In this document: piece after piece, positions 50,803 through 63,100 of the stretch | Layout of the letters: each line of letters opens with the position of its first letter | Numbering within the stretch: the first letter of the stretch is position 1 | From: Spirogloea muscicola | Lineage: Eukaryota; Streptophyta; Zygnematophyceae; Spirogloeales; Spirogloeaceae | Assembly: GCA_009602725.1 (NCBI GenBank) | Contig: WELB01000007.1 | Span: forward strand, 774,498 to 838,497 | DNA length: 64,000 nucleotides | Reading direction: 5' to 3' | Program-made: the position numbers and the translations under genes | The notes under the pieces: generated by a model | The model's database searches: none | What the model was told of the DNA's origin: nothing | The model's input: the letters and a program-made list of their open reading frames with translations, nothing else

Positions 50803-53139
50803 TAAGAAGGCAGAGAGCCTTCAGCAGGCTCCTGCCCCAAGTCATTGAGGGCGTGATGCTTGCTCACTGCAGGCTTGCTCACGGCTCCCCTCCTTTCGGT
50901 CTGGGCTCCTAACATCCACTGACTCTTGCTGAACGAGCACTATGTCATCAAAGCTTCGGAGCTCTACTCGCTCGTGCCCCATCTTCCTTCGCATGCTTTT
51001 CTACTGACACCAGCCGTGTCTATTGGAGGAAAGAGGAAAGAAAAAAGGCACGCAGTGCGCATGCAAAAGAAAGGGAGGCCGCCTCGACCTTACAAATGTC
51101 CTGGTACTGGGGCAATAAGCTGGCTTATTGGAAGGGACTAATGGCCAGTGAGCTTTCGCTCGCTTGCTTTCCTGCAGGTGTAAGAAACAAGGCACACACG
51201 AGCATATTGCGCCAACTCCTGACGATCTTTACACAGGTCTCCACCAACAATCATTTCACCAGGGACGCCTTCTCTTGTCGCCTCCTGTGTCAGTCCTAGC
51301 TTCAGTGCAGTTAAGGCCACCTTACCACTTGCGCCGTCATCGTTGAGAAAGCGCAAACCTCCCGTTTCCCCGCTTGGCAATATTACTGGCCTTCCCACAA
51401 CGCATCAAGCTGCCTTGCCCATGCCACGACGTTAAGTTCCAGTTTTCGCATGTCGTTCAAGACGCCGGCCAGCAGGGCTCTTTTCTTGATCATCATATCT
51501 GCAACACGCGCTGCCTTCTCCACGCCTAACAGAAGCCTGCTAGCTGTCTCCTGTCATTGCTGCAATAGGAGCCCTTACGTCTGTCCGCACATCAAGCACC
51601 CACGTGCTAAGCTGAACAAGTATGACCAGTCCACTCTCAAACAAACTCCAGCAAGAAGGTGACTCATTGTCAACAGCGTTGTTAGAACTTCAAGTAATTT
51701 CAGAGATGCCTTCAAGTGCAGAGTTCCGCGCAACGTGAGCACCAAACAGCCCTTGTTTTGCTACATGACTCTTCATCTAGCTGCATATAAGTTCGCTGCC
51801 ATTTCCCGAGCTATGAGGACAACTTGACATCCCACATGTGAAAGGAGAGTGCTTGTACATCCCCTTTCACCTTCCAGAGTGAGGCACAGCATCTTACCTT
51901 TGCAGCACAAAATCATTTGCATAGTGTGTGAGTTCTCTTCTCCTATTTGACGTAGTGTGTGGCAAACCTAGGCAGACCAGCAACAAACACAAGGGAGGAT
52001 GCGGGCAGGTCCGCTTAAATCCCCACACGACTGGCTCACAAGCTCCGAGCACTGCGTTGAGGTCATGGATGGTGGCCACTGTGCCCACAAAGTCGAGCGC
52101 TTGATTACACGTTCAGACCAGCAGGACGAGCCTTCAGTATATATCTATTATTAAATTGCGAATGCTGGGGCACGCCCGTTGCCGTCATCTTGCTGTGTTC
52201 TGGTCTCAATGCTCAAGGCAGGTATCACATTACATGGTGGAGGTAAGTCCATGGCAGAACTGCTGCAGGGCATCTCTGCAGGACTGGAGATGCAGGTGCC
52301 CGACTTGGGCCTGCCGAGGCGTCCTCCAGTAGGCTCTCTCAAGCCCTCTCTTCCAAAGCCATGCCCTTCATGTCTCCACGAGTGGAGAGAAGAAACGACG
52401 CTTCCAAGAAAAGGCGGTGGCGGTGGAGAGAAGCTCTTGACAAGCAGGCGGTGGCTGTGGAAGAAGTAAGCTCTTCTAAGGCGAGGGCTGTGAAAGGCGA
52501 GGCCCAGAAGAAGTTGGACAAGGTCACGGGGAGGCCCCGACAGGGATAAGTCCACTGCAGATCACTTAGCACAAAATGGGCCACTACGGTTGGGCACTCA
52601 TTGGCCCTAGTCAGAAGCCGCAAGTCGGACACATTAGCAGCTGGGAAATGTGCAGAAGCTCTCACAAAAGGAGAAGAGGATGTGGGCTGTGAAAGCCAGC
52701 CCAAACATTGGGTAGTGAGAGGTGGAGAGAGAGGGGTGAGGAGAAGGGGGGGAGCGAGAGAATCTTTCAATATCAGCAGCCGCATCTTTCGAGAGAATGA
52801 GGGAAGGGAGGGCTGCAAACGGCCAGCCCGACATACGCTTCTTCTGGGAGGCCGGGGGGGTGGACCTGGGAGGAGGAGGCTTCCGCTAATATTTGAGGCT
52901 GCAGCCAAGGCGGGCACAGACGTCCAGAAACAGGGGCGAGGAGCGAAGTGCCAGCCTACGAAAAAGGATGGCAAAGAAGATACAAGCAGCGGATAGCACG
53001 TAGGCAAACAAGCCGTTACCAAGGTCGGCCTTCCAACACCCCTATTTAGCCCTACTACGGCCCTTGTCCCCTTTGGGAGAGTCACTTTCAGTTTAGCAGC
53101 CGCAAGTTCGTAGCAGAGAGCCCTGTACCAGCGAGAGAG

Positions 53140-53290
53140 AAGGCGCGCGGTGCGCATGAAGTTGAAAGGGAGGCCAATTCTAGCCTTACAAATGTCCTCT
53201 TAAATGGGTAATGAGCTGGCTAAGGGGGACACTAACATCCCCGAGTGAGCACATGCATATCTGACATGCTATACTGAGGCGCCAAACCAC
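53140..53290 (+). repeat. Second short interspersed repeat family, representative copy
   Basis: Core GAAGGCGCGCGGTGCGCATG followed by GGGAGGCCAATTC and a TACAAATGTCC or CAATACA-type continuation. Other copies: 31405-31530, 44345-44405, 45715-45790, 46075-46207, 51040-51150, 60850-61050 and 61940-62020. Long copies continue into a shared block ending near CATATCTGACA. No open frame is conserved. Confidence 0.6.
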
Positions 53291-56200
53291 CACCACGGAA
53301 GCCATTAGCCTGGGCTAGCGAGAGAAGGCAAGGGTGCACACAATATCGAATGGTGGCCAATTTAGGCCAATACAGCAGCGCTATCGCCGCGAAGCGTGCT
53401 CGCCCGCGGGGGATCCTGCAGTGCCCGCTGGCCGCTGCGTGTGCGTGGGCTTTTCGATGTTATCTGACGCAGTGACGCCGACGACCCCGTTCCCCACCCT
53501 GCACCTCAGCGGCTTTACCCCCATCTTGTCGCTCGTCTAGGGCACGCAAGAGAAAGAGAAGCAGCTCTTGCCCAGAAGGGGCGAAGGCTGCAAGAGGTCA
53601 GCCCCAAAAGAGAAGACTCTTCCAGTGAAGGGCGATGACTGTTATTGGCCAGCCCTCAGAAAAGAGCAAACTAGGTCCAACGGGGCCGGAAAGAGCAAGG
53701 ATCATCTTCCACAGAGGGGCTGTGGCTGTGCAAGGCCAGCCGACAACGGAGTGCACAAGGTGTGAAGGGGCCCGAAAGCGCCAAAACCGCACAGTTATAC
53801 AACAACTCCTCAAAGGAATGCTCAACTACCCATTGTCAGCAGCAAACATTGGAGTAGCTTGCTGCCGGAAAAGTGTCACCACATCGAGACCCAGAAGCAG
53901 CAGCGTGGCCTGCCGGCAAGTGCACCACAATAAATGCCTGTAGTCTTTAGAGCGAGACACATTGACGCCTTCCTTACACCTAAGCTAGCGCACTAGCAGC
54001 TTTGAAGCCGGGCTGCTCACCTTAAAGTCATTGACGTCTATTCATTGCTCGCCATGCAAGCTGCTGTAGCAGCTTCTAGCCACCGAATCCAGAACGTACC
54101 GTGACATCAAGTGCGCAACGACTTCATCACCGCCAGGGTAGTTCGCATGACATTGCTCCTTGACGCCCGCAGCCTTGCCAACCACGATCTTCGCCTCCTC
54201 CGCCGTGGCTTGTTTGATATCTGCTGTGAAAATGAGAAGTCCTTCCAGAAGGGGGCGGTTGGCTATGTAAGGCCAGCCCAGAAGGACTAGACAGGGTCCA
54301 AAGGCGCCGGAAAGCGGACATGAGTATTGTCGACCAGCCTCGCGAGGATGCCCACGCAGGCTCCTGTACTACAGTATGAATCTACAGACTACTGTACACT
54401 ATGATTGTACACGTGCAGATTTTCATGTGTAAATCTTGGTCTGACATACATGCTCTCATGAAATGCACACCACAGCCATTCCCCTCTTCAAAGGAAGCCT
54501 CATTCTGGCGCTACGGTTCAGTCTATGTTCCATCGTTCACTTGAGCACTTGATGGTGAAGTGAATAGCTGACGAACCGCAAGCTTGCTTTCCCTGGATAA
54601 CCTCTAGGCACCCTTGCCTTCTCGCCCAACAATTGAGAAATTTGGGGCTGGCCAAGTGCAGCCACTGCACACTTAAAAGAGCACTTACATACCTCGTATT
54701 CAATGTTATGCGTTGTGACCCCTCACAGACATTGGCCAACGGGTTCTAGAGGGAGAGGTCTTCGTGTTCTCTTAACACCCACCCCACCCCACTCCCCCGC
54801 CCAATTCTCTCTCTATCCAGGCGCTGATATAGGAGGTACCAGATATTGTTGCCTCCGCTTCATGGGCTTTGTGAGCGATTTCCAACATCCGTTTTTTGCA
54901 GCTGCCTCGCTTTTACTGTCTTCCTACTGTGATACGTCTTCTAACAGATGCAAGATTCACCACCAGCAAAGGCAGCTGGCTGGCCGCCAACGAGGGGGTC
55001 CATGTCTGATAGGCAGCGGTGTGCAGGTCTTTCTTTCTCTACATGAAACGACGTCATGGAGTCATACGTACGCCGGCTTTCTCGCTCAAGGACTGTGGGC
55101 CAAGTAGAGACTTCAAATAAGAAGAGTCTTCTGCAGTTGTCTTATGCTAGATATTTCTGGTCAAGCCCTGCAACGTGTAAGTGACTCCTTACGTTTTTAC
55201 ACCCATGCGCCTCGCTTACTGCCCTGAACATTTTCGAGGTCTTTCCGGTCAGTGCCGCATGTGTGCTGCATGAAGAGCGTCGGAGGTTTCTGTGGCAGCC
55301 AAGCGGCGAGTGGCCAGGACCGCACAAGATGGGGCAGGCTGGGCGGGGGGCTCCCTTGGGGCGTAGGGCGCGCCCAGCTGACTCACACCCCTCCGTTACA
55401 CTGCATTCTCATTCTCAGCGACGTGTGCTTTGCCTCCACGTCGCCCACTGCCAGGCAACAAGCTGGCGTCTCCACGTGACGTCCTCCGCGCCCTTATTGA
55501 TCTGATATAACAACAGGGAGGCTCTCTGTTGGTCGCAGGGAGGCTCACATGCATCATTTTTAACATGGCAGGTTCACTTTTGCGGCCAGGGTTTGCACTC
55601 GCCTTGAGAAAAGACAGCGTACTGCTGCTTCCGGGTATTGCAGGGACCCGCTTGCGGGGCCCCCTTGTCCTCTCTGTGGGTCCAAGGCGGCACAGGAGCA
55701 CGAAATTCAACGAACTGCGGTGCCCAGGGACCAGGTTCAGGGGCTTTCAGCGCTGAACCGAGGCTCCGCCGCGCGAGTGCTTCTAAACATCTGCCGCGTG
55801 CTCATTGCTGATTGGGCCGTAAGGAGGCATAGCCGCCTAGCAGGTGCAAGCGGCACGTGCGCGGCGCGGCGCGCGGAATGGCTGGCGCTGGTTGGCGGGA
55901 AGCGCCGCTTCTGTGGCGAGCAGGGCATGGGCGGGCGGGGGGGGCTTCGTACAAGCGGTGCACACCGCCTCCCAGCCCGGCGGCGCGGAGGGACTCCCGG
56001 GGCTGCCGTGCGGGCCGCGACCGCCACGGGCGGGCTGACGGAGCCTCTGCCGGGCGGGCGGGCTGCGCCCCGCGCGTCGGTAGAGGAGAAGACATGAAAT
56101 AGCTCTTCCAATGCAACGCAAAGAGATTTGCGTGGATGGGAAATTGGAGGGCCAAAGTGGCCAAGTACAGCGGCAAGCACATCTGATGACGTACATTATC

Positions 56201-56718
56201 GACCCGCTCAGTAACCACGGGTCAGCACATAGAGGTCGCCAGTCGATGCGTGGATACCGGGTGGCGAATTCCAAGCCCTTCTGCCACCAACTGGCAATAG
56301 CTGTGAGAGGCCAGCCCAGACGAGATGACCAAGATTTAAGAGGGCCGGAAGGCGCCAGCAACACGAGAGAAGCTTTCCGTGACTGCTGCGAGTCGGAGGA
56401 GAGGCCGCAGCTGCTCCGAATGCTCCAAAAACTCCAAATGTTCCAAATGCTCCAAATGGGGGCTCGAGGGCTGCGAAGAGCCAACACCGTGAGAGCACAG
56501 GCGCGGGAACGGCAAGGTGGCGTGGCATCATGGCGCGCAGGGCTCGCGCGGCAGCCGCCCGCCCGTATCTCCGCGCCGGCACCGGCCTGGGGGCTGGCCT
56601 CCCGCCGCCTCCGTGGCATGGGGCCCTTGCGTGCTGCCGAGGACCGGGCGGCCCCGCAGCCGTGTCCTTGTCGGGTCGAGGCGGCCCCCCCTGGTCCACG
56701 CTGGCACCCCCTCGCCGC

Positions 56719-56730
56719 GAATACAAATAG
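56719..56730 (+). promoter_or_regulatory. Possible TATA-like element of the ERF gene
   Basis: ATACAAATAG is the only AT-rich block in several hundred bases of GC-rich sequence and lies 58-69 bases before the start codon. Position suggests a core promoter element with a short leader; the match to TATA consensus is poor. Confidence 0.25.
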
Positions 56731-56787
56731 CACCCCAACCCAGCCCCCCCCCTTCCNGACCGCCCGCTGCCGTACCTCACGCCCGCC

Positions 56788-57834
56788 ATGCAGGCCGCCG
56801 CCTGGGGCTGCGTCGAGGTGCTCTCCGGTGGCGGCGCCTCCGTCGCCTCCAGCGACGCCGCCGCCGCCGCGGCAGCGCTGCGGGCGCGCAAGCTGCTGCG
56901 CAAGAAGCGGGAGAAGCACGCCGTGACGGCGGCGTACCCGGGCGTGCGCCAGCGGCACTGGGGCAAGTGGGTGGCCGAGATCCGCATCCCCGGCAAGCGG
57001 TCGCGCCACTGGCTCGGCACCTTCGATACGCCGGACGAGGCCGTCGCCGCGTACGAGGCCGCCGCCCGCCAGCTCCAACACGCGGCCGCGGCCAAGGCCG
57101 GGCCCGCACCGCCGGGCAAGGGCGCCGTCGCGGTGGTGGTCGGCAACGTCAACGGCAACGCCCTGAAGATGGACGCGGACGCCGCTGTGGCGGCGGCGCC
57201 GCCGCAGGCCGCCGACTTGCACTGGCTCGAGGCCTGGCTGGACATGCCGCCGCTGACTCCGGCCACCCGGACGGCCAGCGGCAACTGCGCTCCCAGTGGC
57301 GGGCAGTGGCCGTCCGAGGCGGTGCCTGGCCTGCCGCCGCCGCTGGCTCTGAACCCCCCGGCGACGCCCACATGCAGTGCCAGCTCCGCCGGCAGCAGCA
57401 TGGCCACCTTCCCTTCCTCGGCCAGCCACGGCGCCCGCCACGCTGCCATGGGCGTCGGGGCCAAGGAGGAGGCGCGACCGGTCGCCCGGCAATCCAGCGA
57501 CGCTGCCACGGTGTCATCGCAGTCCGAGGGCGGCGCCAGTGACGACGGCGGCCCGCTGGGGGGCTACACGATTGAGGAGCTCAGCGCGCACCTCGACCCG
57601 GCGATGCAGGAGGAGATCCTCGCTTCCCCCCAGCTCTTCACCGAGCTTCTGCTGGCCGTCATGGCCACCGAGTCGCTCTCGCAGGCCGGCGGCAAAGGCC
57701 AAGCCGCTGACTCCCGACAACCGACGGCCTCCCTGAGCACCTTCTCCAGCGGCATCGAGGAAGCCAGCAGCGAAGCCGTCTCGCACATAGTCCGCAGCGA
57801 CGCTGACCTTTTCGAAATTCTCGGCATGTGCTGA
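56788..57834 (+). CDS. ERF-type transcription factor with a single AP2 domain
   Basis: One uninterrupted exon of 348 codons, from ATG 56788 to TGA 57832-57834. Seen: an Ala-rich N-terminus, a basic stretch ([10 protein letters not shown], about 35-43), then one AP2/ERF domain at about 50-97: [37 protein letters not shown]. The WAEIRIP-type strand residues that contact DNA and the LGTF/AAYEAA helix are present; the usual YRG element reads YPG. The rest is low-complexity Ala/Ser/Pro, with an acidic C-terminal part ([25 protein letters not shown]) that could be an activation region. Known: ERF proteins bind GC-rich promoter boxes and control stress and lipid responses in plants and algae. Target genes unknown. 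It is intronless, unlike most neighbours. One unresolved base lies in the leader (56757). Confidence 0.88.
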   Translation: MQAAAWGCVEVLSGGGASVASSDAAAAAAALRARKLLRKKREKHAVTAAYPGVRQRHWGKWVAEIRIPGKRSRHWLGTFDTPDEAVAAYEAAARQLQHAAAAKAGPAPPGKGAVAVVVGNVNGNALKMDADAAVAAAPPQAADLHWLEAWLDMPPLTPATRTASGNCAPSGGQWPSEAVPGLPPPLALNPPATPTCSASSAGSSMATFPSSASHGARHAAMGVGAKEEARPVARQSSDAATVSSQSEGGASDDGGPLGGYTIEELSAHLDPAMQEEILASPQLFTELLLAVMATESLSQAGGKGQAADSRQPTASLSTFSSGIEEASSEAVSHIVRSDADLFEILGMC

Positions 57835-59041
57835 GCACGCCCCAGACGTCCTCCTTCCTCTCTACCCTCCCTTCCCCCATGCTTTATAAGGCCCACATTG
57901 GGCTGCCAGGGACTTCGCTAAGTACGTTGCTTGTACCAAATTAAATGTAGCAAGTTGTAGCTACTCGCTACGCCCACCATCAATGCCAACAGTAGAATAA
58001 ATGGACACTCAGGCCTTGTTATCACTGGCAGCTGTAGCATCGGGAACAGCCCGGAATGACGAAATCTGCCCGCAATGGGCAGAGCCTCTAGACCATGGAG
58101 CAGTCACTCCAGCATTTAGGCGCAGGCGACTTCTTGTCCTAGGCAGCTGTGACGTGAAAGTCCGCCCCTCGCCTCGTGTCCTCTGCCTAGGCGAAGAAGT
58201 CTGCCTTGCAGGAACCTGAGTTCCATTCTTTCATCGAACTTGATTAAACTCTTATTGTTGGGTTCTACCTATTATTGATCTGTAAATAATAAGTATTTGT
58301 TCTTTCTTTTCCAATTCTTTTCCAACTCCCTGTCCCTTGCTCTCTATTTACCCACTCCCTGTCGTCTTGATTGAGATGCTAAAAGAGGGAGCATCTCAAG
58401 CATACATTCTTTCGAACTCCTCATTGTGCTATGCGCATATGAAAAGCCAAAGCCGCAAGCACAAGCAAGACATTGCACGGCCTCTTGACAACAGATAACA
58501 ATTTGATAGCAGGTTATTGCGGCGTAAACATTCCACACCCCACACCTCTTCATGCACTTCTGGGGACTCTAAAAGCTCTCACATCATCTTGCTATCGAAT
58601 CCATAGCCCATGTTCGTCAGAATAGTCAGTTACTACCTCACCACTTAGCTGGTGCAAGCTCGTCCACTTGCTTCTCGATTGCAGCTAATATCTGCTATTT
58701 ACCCTAGACTTGTCAGCCTGTAAATGAGTCCAACTCTGTCCCCTGCGTACACTGAGCCTGCTAGCATCAGTTCCCAGAATATAGGTGCACCATTGATGTA
58801 CCATAAGGAAAACAGACTTCATCGGTACTCCCAGGCCCTCCTTTAACATTGGCGCTACCTCACCTCCTGACAACATCGCTGACCCTCCCTCCCACCTTCT
58901 GCAAGCTACTGCACAAATCCCTGCCTCATGCACTCGCAGATTGCTCAATCCTTGTCGTTTCCAGTCTGTGAAGCTTGCCCTTTAATCAGGGCATGCACTC
59001 TTATGTACAGTAATTGTGTACAGTGTCTGCTGCCTTGGCTG
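57835..59041. other. Intergenic region between ERF and LENG1-like genes
   Basis: Convergent 3' flanks, AT-richer than the rest. No exon, repeat module or RNA gene is recognised; the short frames at 58001-58219 and 58344-58553 show no protein features. Confidence 0.45.
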
Positions 59042-59965
59042 TCACCGGCCGTAACCGAAGGCGGAGTTGTACCGCTGCTTTTTGGAGAGAGACGAAGCGG
59101 CACCGCTGGCCGGCGCACCCCCTTCTGTAGCCCGTGATGTACTTGCCAGTACACCGAGCGCCCTTTGTCGTTCTCGCTGCTCCCGCTGCAGCCTCTCTGC
59201 CCGCAGCTCGTCCACCGTTTTCCGCTTCCTCGTAACTTTTCTGTCGCTCAATGCTGGAAGCCGCACGCCAAAGAAATGGCGAATGAGACCGGGCCATCGA
59301 AGCGAAAGCAGTCATCATTAGTCCGACCAGCAGATCTTCCAGACCCGTAGCCCCTGCCCATAGCCGGCAAGGCCCCTTAGCTTCGTGGCAAAGGTGCAAG
59401 GGCAGAGCAAGGGTCGGGCATGTGCATCTTGAGCCCATCTTACTACTACCGAGTACCACCAGCGACAAGGCACACTCTGACCGGCACCGCCATGAAGCAC
59501 TCAAACCACTGGCTGAAGCGCGTGGGTGGCTTGCCACGAGAAAGGGCCGTAAGCCCCTGCTGTGGCAGCGTGCATGGCGGTATCCTCACACAGGCCGGCC
59601 AAAAGTGGCAAGACAGGCACCATTCACGAACCCGCAGCTGGGCGACGGGCGCTGCTGCTGCCGGTAGCCTCCTTCTCGCGGCCGTTCCCGACGTCGGCCC
59701 GCTCGGGCACCGCCGTCGCCGCCACGGGCGGCTCGAGCGTGTACCACGGGCGCCGGGCCTGCTCACCGGCGGCGCCGTACCCAAGGCTGTGCGAGGGGTC
59801 CGCCGCCGCAGCGTCAGCCGCCGCCCTGCCGTCTCGGCCCTTGGCCTTGGCCCTGACCTCACCGCTGTTGCTCGCGAGCGCGGCCACGGGGAGGCCGTCG
59901 AAGAGGCTGAAGTGTCCGGCATCGCCGCCAGCGCCGGCACCGGCGAGCCCAGCCTCGGCGGCGGC
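59042..59965 (-). CDS. LENG1-like protein (CIR N-terminal family), partial model
   Basis: The last exon, about 59255-59042, encodes RKRKTVDELRAERLQREQRE and ends KKQRYNSAFGYGR-stop. This matches the C-terminus of leukocyte receptor cluster member 1 homologues in motif order (DxLRAERLxREQxER, then RYNSxF). An upstream piece on the same strand, about 59965-59650, encodes FSLFDGLPVAAL and, later, ARRPWYTLEPP, matching the family's LF and PWY blocks. The intervening exon and the diagnostic N-terminal CIR segment (LPKKSWHV-type) were not found; one base (59984) is unresolved just upstream. Known: LENG1 proteins are nuclear and found with spliceosomal factors; function is poorly defined. Coordinates beyond the last exon are approximate. 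Confidence 0.55.
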
Positions 59966-60104
59966 CTCGTCGCCGCGCCGCGCNGCGCATCAAGCCTGCC
60001 AGGGCGTCCCGTGACGGGGGGGGGCCCATTGAGAGCGTGCGCGAGCAGGCGCCACGTGCCCTCTCTCCCTACCCGCCCCAAGGATGGCCCGCGCCGGCGG
60101 CACC

Positions 60105-60138
<34 letters not shown>

Positions 60139-63100
60139 TGGTGGCGGCGGCGGTGGCGGCGGCGGAGAACGTCGCCCCTACCAGAAGACCTAGCCTGCGT
60201 CGGCGCGACTCCCGTTAAATGGCACCGTCGTGGTAAGTCGCAGGCAGCTAAGCTGGGCCCCGGCGCACCCTTGGCAGGCGCACCGCGCCCCTTTCATCTC
60301 GTAGGCATCTCTTTGGCTCTTCGGACTTCGTCCATTCTTTGCGGGCTGGCCTCTGCCAGCCCCTCTTCTCTATGGGCGCGCACTTTCTTCTTCCTTCTTC
60401 GTTTTTCTTTCTTCTTTCCATCTTTCTACCCACGCTTTTCCACCCTCTGCTTATCCCGATCTTTCAGACCTAATTCACTTGCTCTGGGCTCTCACACCTG
60501 TAGTCTTACACTAGAAGCGCTATTTCTCTCATCTTCTTTGGTGAGCTACTTTAGCCTGTCGAATCTCGATGTGCTCAATCGCACCTACCAAGTCTCGCAA
60601 CAGCCGGCTTTTGCACTGTAACAGTGCAAAAGCGTGGGCCTTCACTTTGTGTAGCCCCAGTCGTCGCACTTCAGCCTCCTAGGGCTGGCCTCTTACAGCC
60701 ATTGCCTTCCTACATAACAGCTCATTTTCTTTTATGGGTTTAGGGCTGGCTTTCACAGAGCCGCCCTTGACAACCTGTAGCCGCTTGGGTGTCAGTAGAA
60801 ATAGGCTGGTCACGGGCATTGGCACCAGGAGCGCGCTTCTCGTGCTCGACAGAAGGTGTGGGGTGCGCATGAGATGAGAGGAAGGCCAACTTAAGCGACT
60901 ACAACGTGTGTAAGAACAAGAGAGCAGGGGCTAAGCTAAAATAACCGAACGTTCAACGGTAGGGGGACTCTGTCACCCACTAGTGCACGCATACATATCT
61001 GCCAGACTAATATGGGGCGCCGGAGCACCACCCCGCAAGCCAGTGGCCTGACTTAATGTGCGCCCAGCACGCCAATGACTGGCTAGAGCCTGACAACGCT
61101 GCAAACCCGGCGAGAGCCGCATTACAATTTGCAACCTTGCGGGACACTAGTATGCCCTTACTCATCGGCCCGACTACGACGGCGAATGTCGACCACATGG
61201 GCCAGGCGATGGAGGAGGGAGGACCACACGGTACTTAGCCGCCATGAATGTCCATAGCCACGGATATATGTAGTCTGCCCTGGGGTGGTCCTTGTACTGC
61301 CGCTCCTATCTTTCCGCACGATTCAATTAAGAAGCCCCCTTCTGCCACCGACTGGAGCTTGACGATTTCGCTCCACTGGCCATCAATGTGCACCGGGCTT
61401 TCGCGTCTCGGTGGCTGGACCGTTTGGCCCGGTTTGCGTGCCGCGCTATGTTCCGCAGGCGGGGCGAGCAGGCTGACTTCAACGCTGCTGGCTCGCTGGC
61501 GCAGGTCTTCTGGATGCCCCTCTTCGTTGTCCTCCAGCTGTCCTTGGCCCACGCCTTCATCTGCGAGCTAGCCGTGCTCTAGCTGCCGCTACAGTAGCCC
61601 CTCTTAGCTCAGGGCTTCGCTTTGTGTAGCCCCATCCATTGCATGTATTTGCTTGTTGTGAAATGGCGTATTGGAAGTGCTTGGCCTCAAATTCATTTCA
61701 TGCTTTGCTTCATGGCATTACTGAGGGGCCACCCAGAGTAGCTCATCTTATTGTTACAAGTGGTTCGCACTGTTGTGTTGCAGCTTGCCGCTTGACCTTG
61801 TCCACACGTGTTGTGGGCTGGCTTTTCATGCATACCGTTGCCTTTTGGCTATCTGGGCACTCCGGGTCCCTTCAGACCTTGTCCATTCCTCTTGGGCTTG
61901 GCCTTCCACAGTTTAGCCCCCGTCAAGAGAGAAGGGCTCGGAGCGCTTGAAAGATAAGGGAGGCCAATTCATGCCAATACATTGTTCAGGCAGAATCAGT
62001 GCAAAAAAAAAATTACATAAAAAGAAAGGCTTCCTTTGAAAGAGCTCCTTTCTCATGGCCCCTTCCGGCCCTTACAGACCTTGTACATTCCTTTGGGTTT
62101 TCGGCATAGCCTTTCTTCTTTGGGCTGGCCTTATCCTTGTCGTTCTTTTCGGGCTGGCTGTTCACAGCCCTCGCCCCCTTTGGGAAACCCACTTTCTTTC
62201 TTACAGCCATTGCCTTACCTCGAAGAGCTATTTCTTCCCCCTTGGCTGCCGAGGGTCTGCTTGGTCGCTGTCAGGAAGACAGACTCAGACAGACTCCACT
62301 GGAAGAACCTTCTCTTTCTTGCTGTCAAGTGCTGGAGCGAGTTGCGGTGACATTCCCACGGCAGTTTGAGAGCCATATTGTTGACGCTTACATGGTGTTC
62401 AGATAGTTGTGGGTAGATTCACCCGAACCTACCCAGATTGTATGCCCGTTAGCCTCGTGCCGGGGTACAGGCCATCTAAGCAGTAGTGCTGTTGTCGTTC
62501 CTTACTGTTCCGTCCAGGCTCGCCGGAGTGGCCTCGCATGCTCCCGGCAGGCTTGGCCTTGGACATGCTCGGCGGCATGCTCGACCTCGGCCAATGCTCG
62601 ACGACGTGGCGTCTGTCGAGACAGCCCGTGCATCCCTCGTCGGGCACGCTCCTCACGGGGCGGGCCTTGGCGGAGCCCCATGCACCCTGGAGGGAGGATG
62701 GCTCGGAGAAGCACCAGAATTGTAGAGCAGCCAGTACACATACACAGCACACATCTTTTCACAGCCATCGCGCCTTCGGAAGGGCTGCTTCCATTCTCAA
62801 CAGCAACTTGCCGCGGCCTGCTTCCGCGGCCGAGCGACTCCACCCCTGTTCGCGGGAAGCCGCTCGCTTCTGCTGCCACTTGCACACGTCCACCTGGCCA
62901 CTAGGCCAGCTGGCCAGAACACATACGCCAGGCACCTGCAAGTCTTGCCCAGCGGACCACTCATAGTCGCCGCCTATAGCAGAGTAGGCGGCACAGCCTG
63001 TCGTCAGCCAGGCCTGCTACTCCAACGCAGTGGCGCCCTCCCTCGTGTGGGCTCGCGGGGATCCGCAAGTTGCTTCCCTGCCCGTCAGGGGCCGACACCA

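Larger units (their letters stand above)
49609..56787. repeat. Gene-poor, repeat-rich region before the ERF gene
   Basis: No gene is recognised across about 7 kb. Second-family repeats lie at 51040-51150 and 53140-53290; hairpin modules at about 52480-52530, 52690-52720, 52815-52840, 53590-53790, 54230-54300 and 56300-56345; a minus-strand LINE 3' tail of the GCGGGTCA subfamily at 56160-56300. A purine-rich stretch at 49730-49840 is low complexity. The open frame at 50494-50802 is listed separately. The GC-rich segment from 56400 on is probably the ERF promoter and leader. Confidence 0.5.

Noticed and set aside
55837-57509. Minus-strand open frames of 433 and 551 codons opposite the ERF gene
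   Set aside because: Shadows of the GC-rich ERF exon joined to translated repeats; no recognisable domain.
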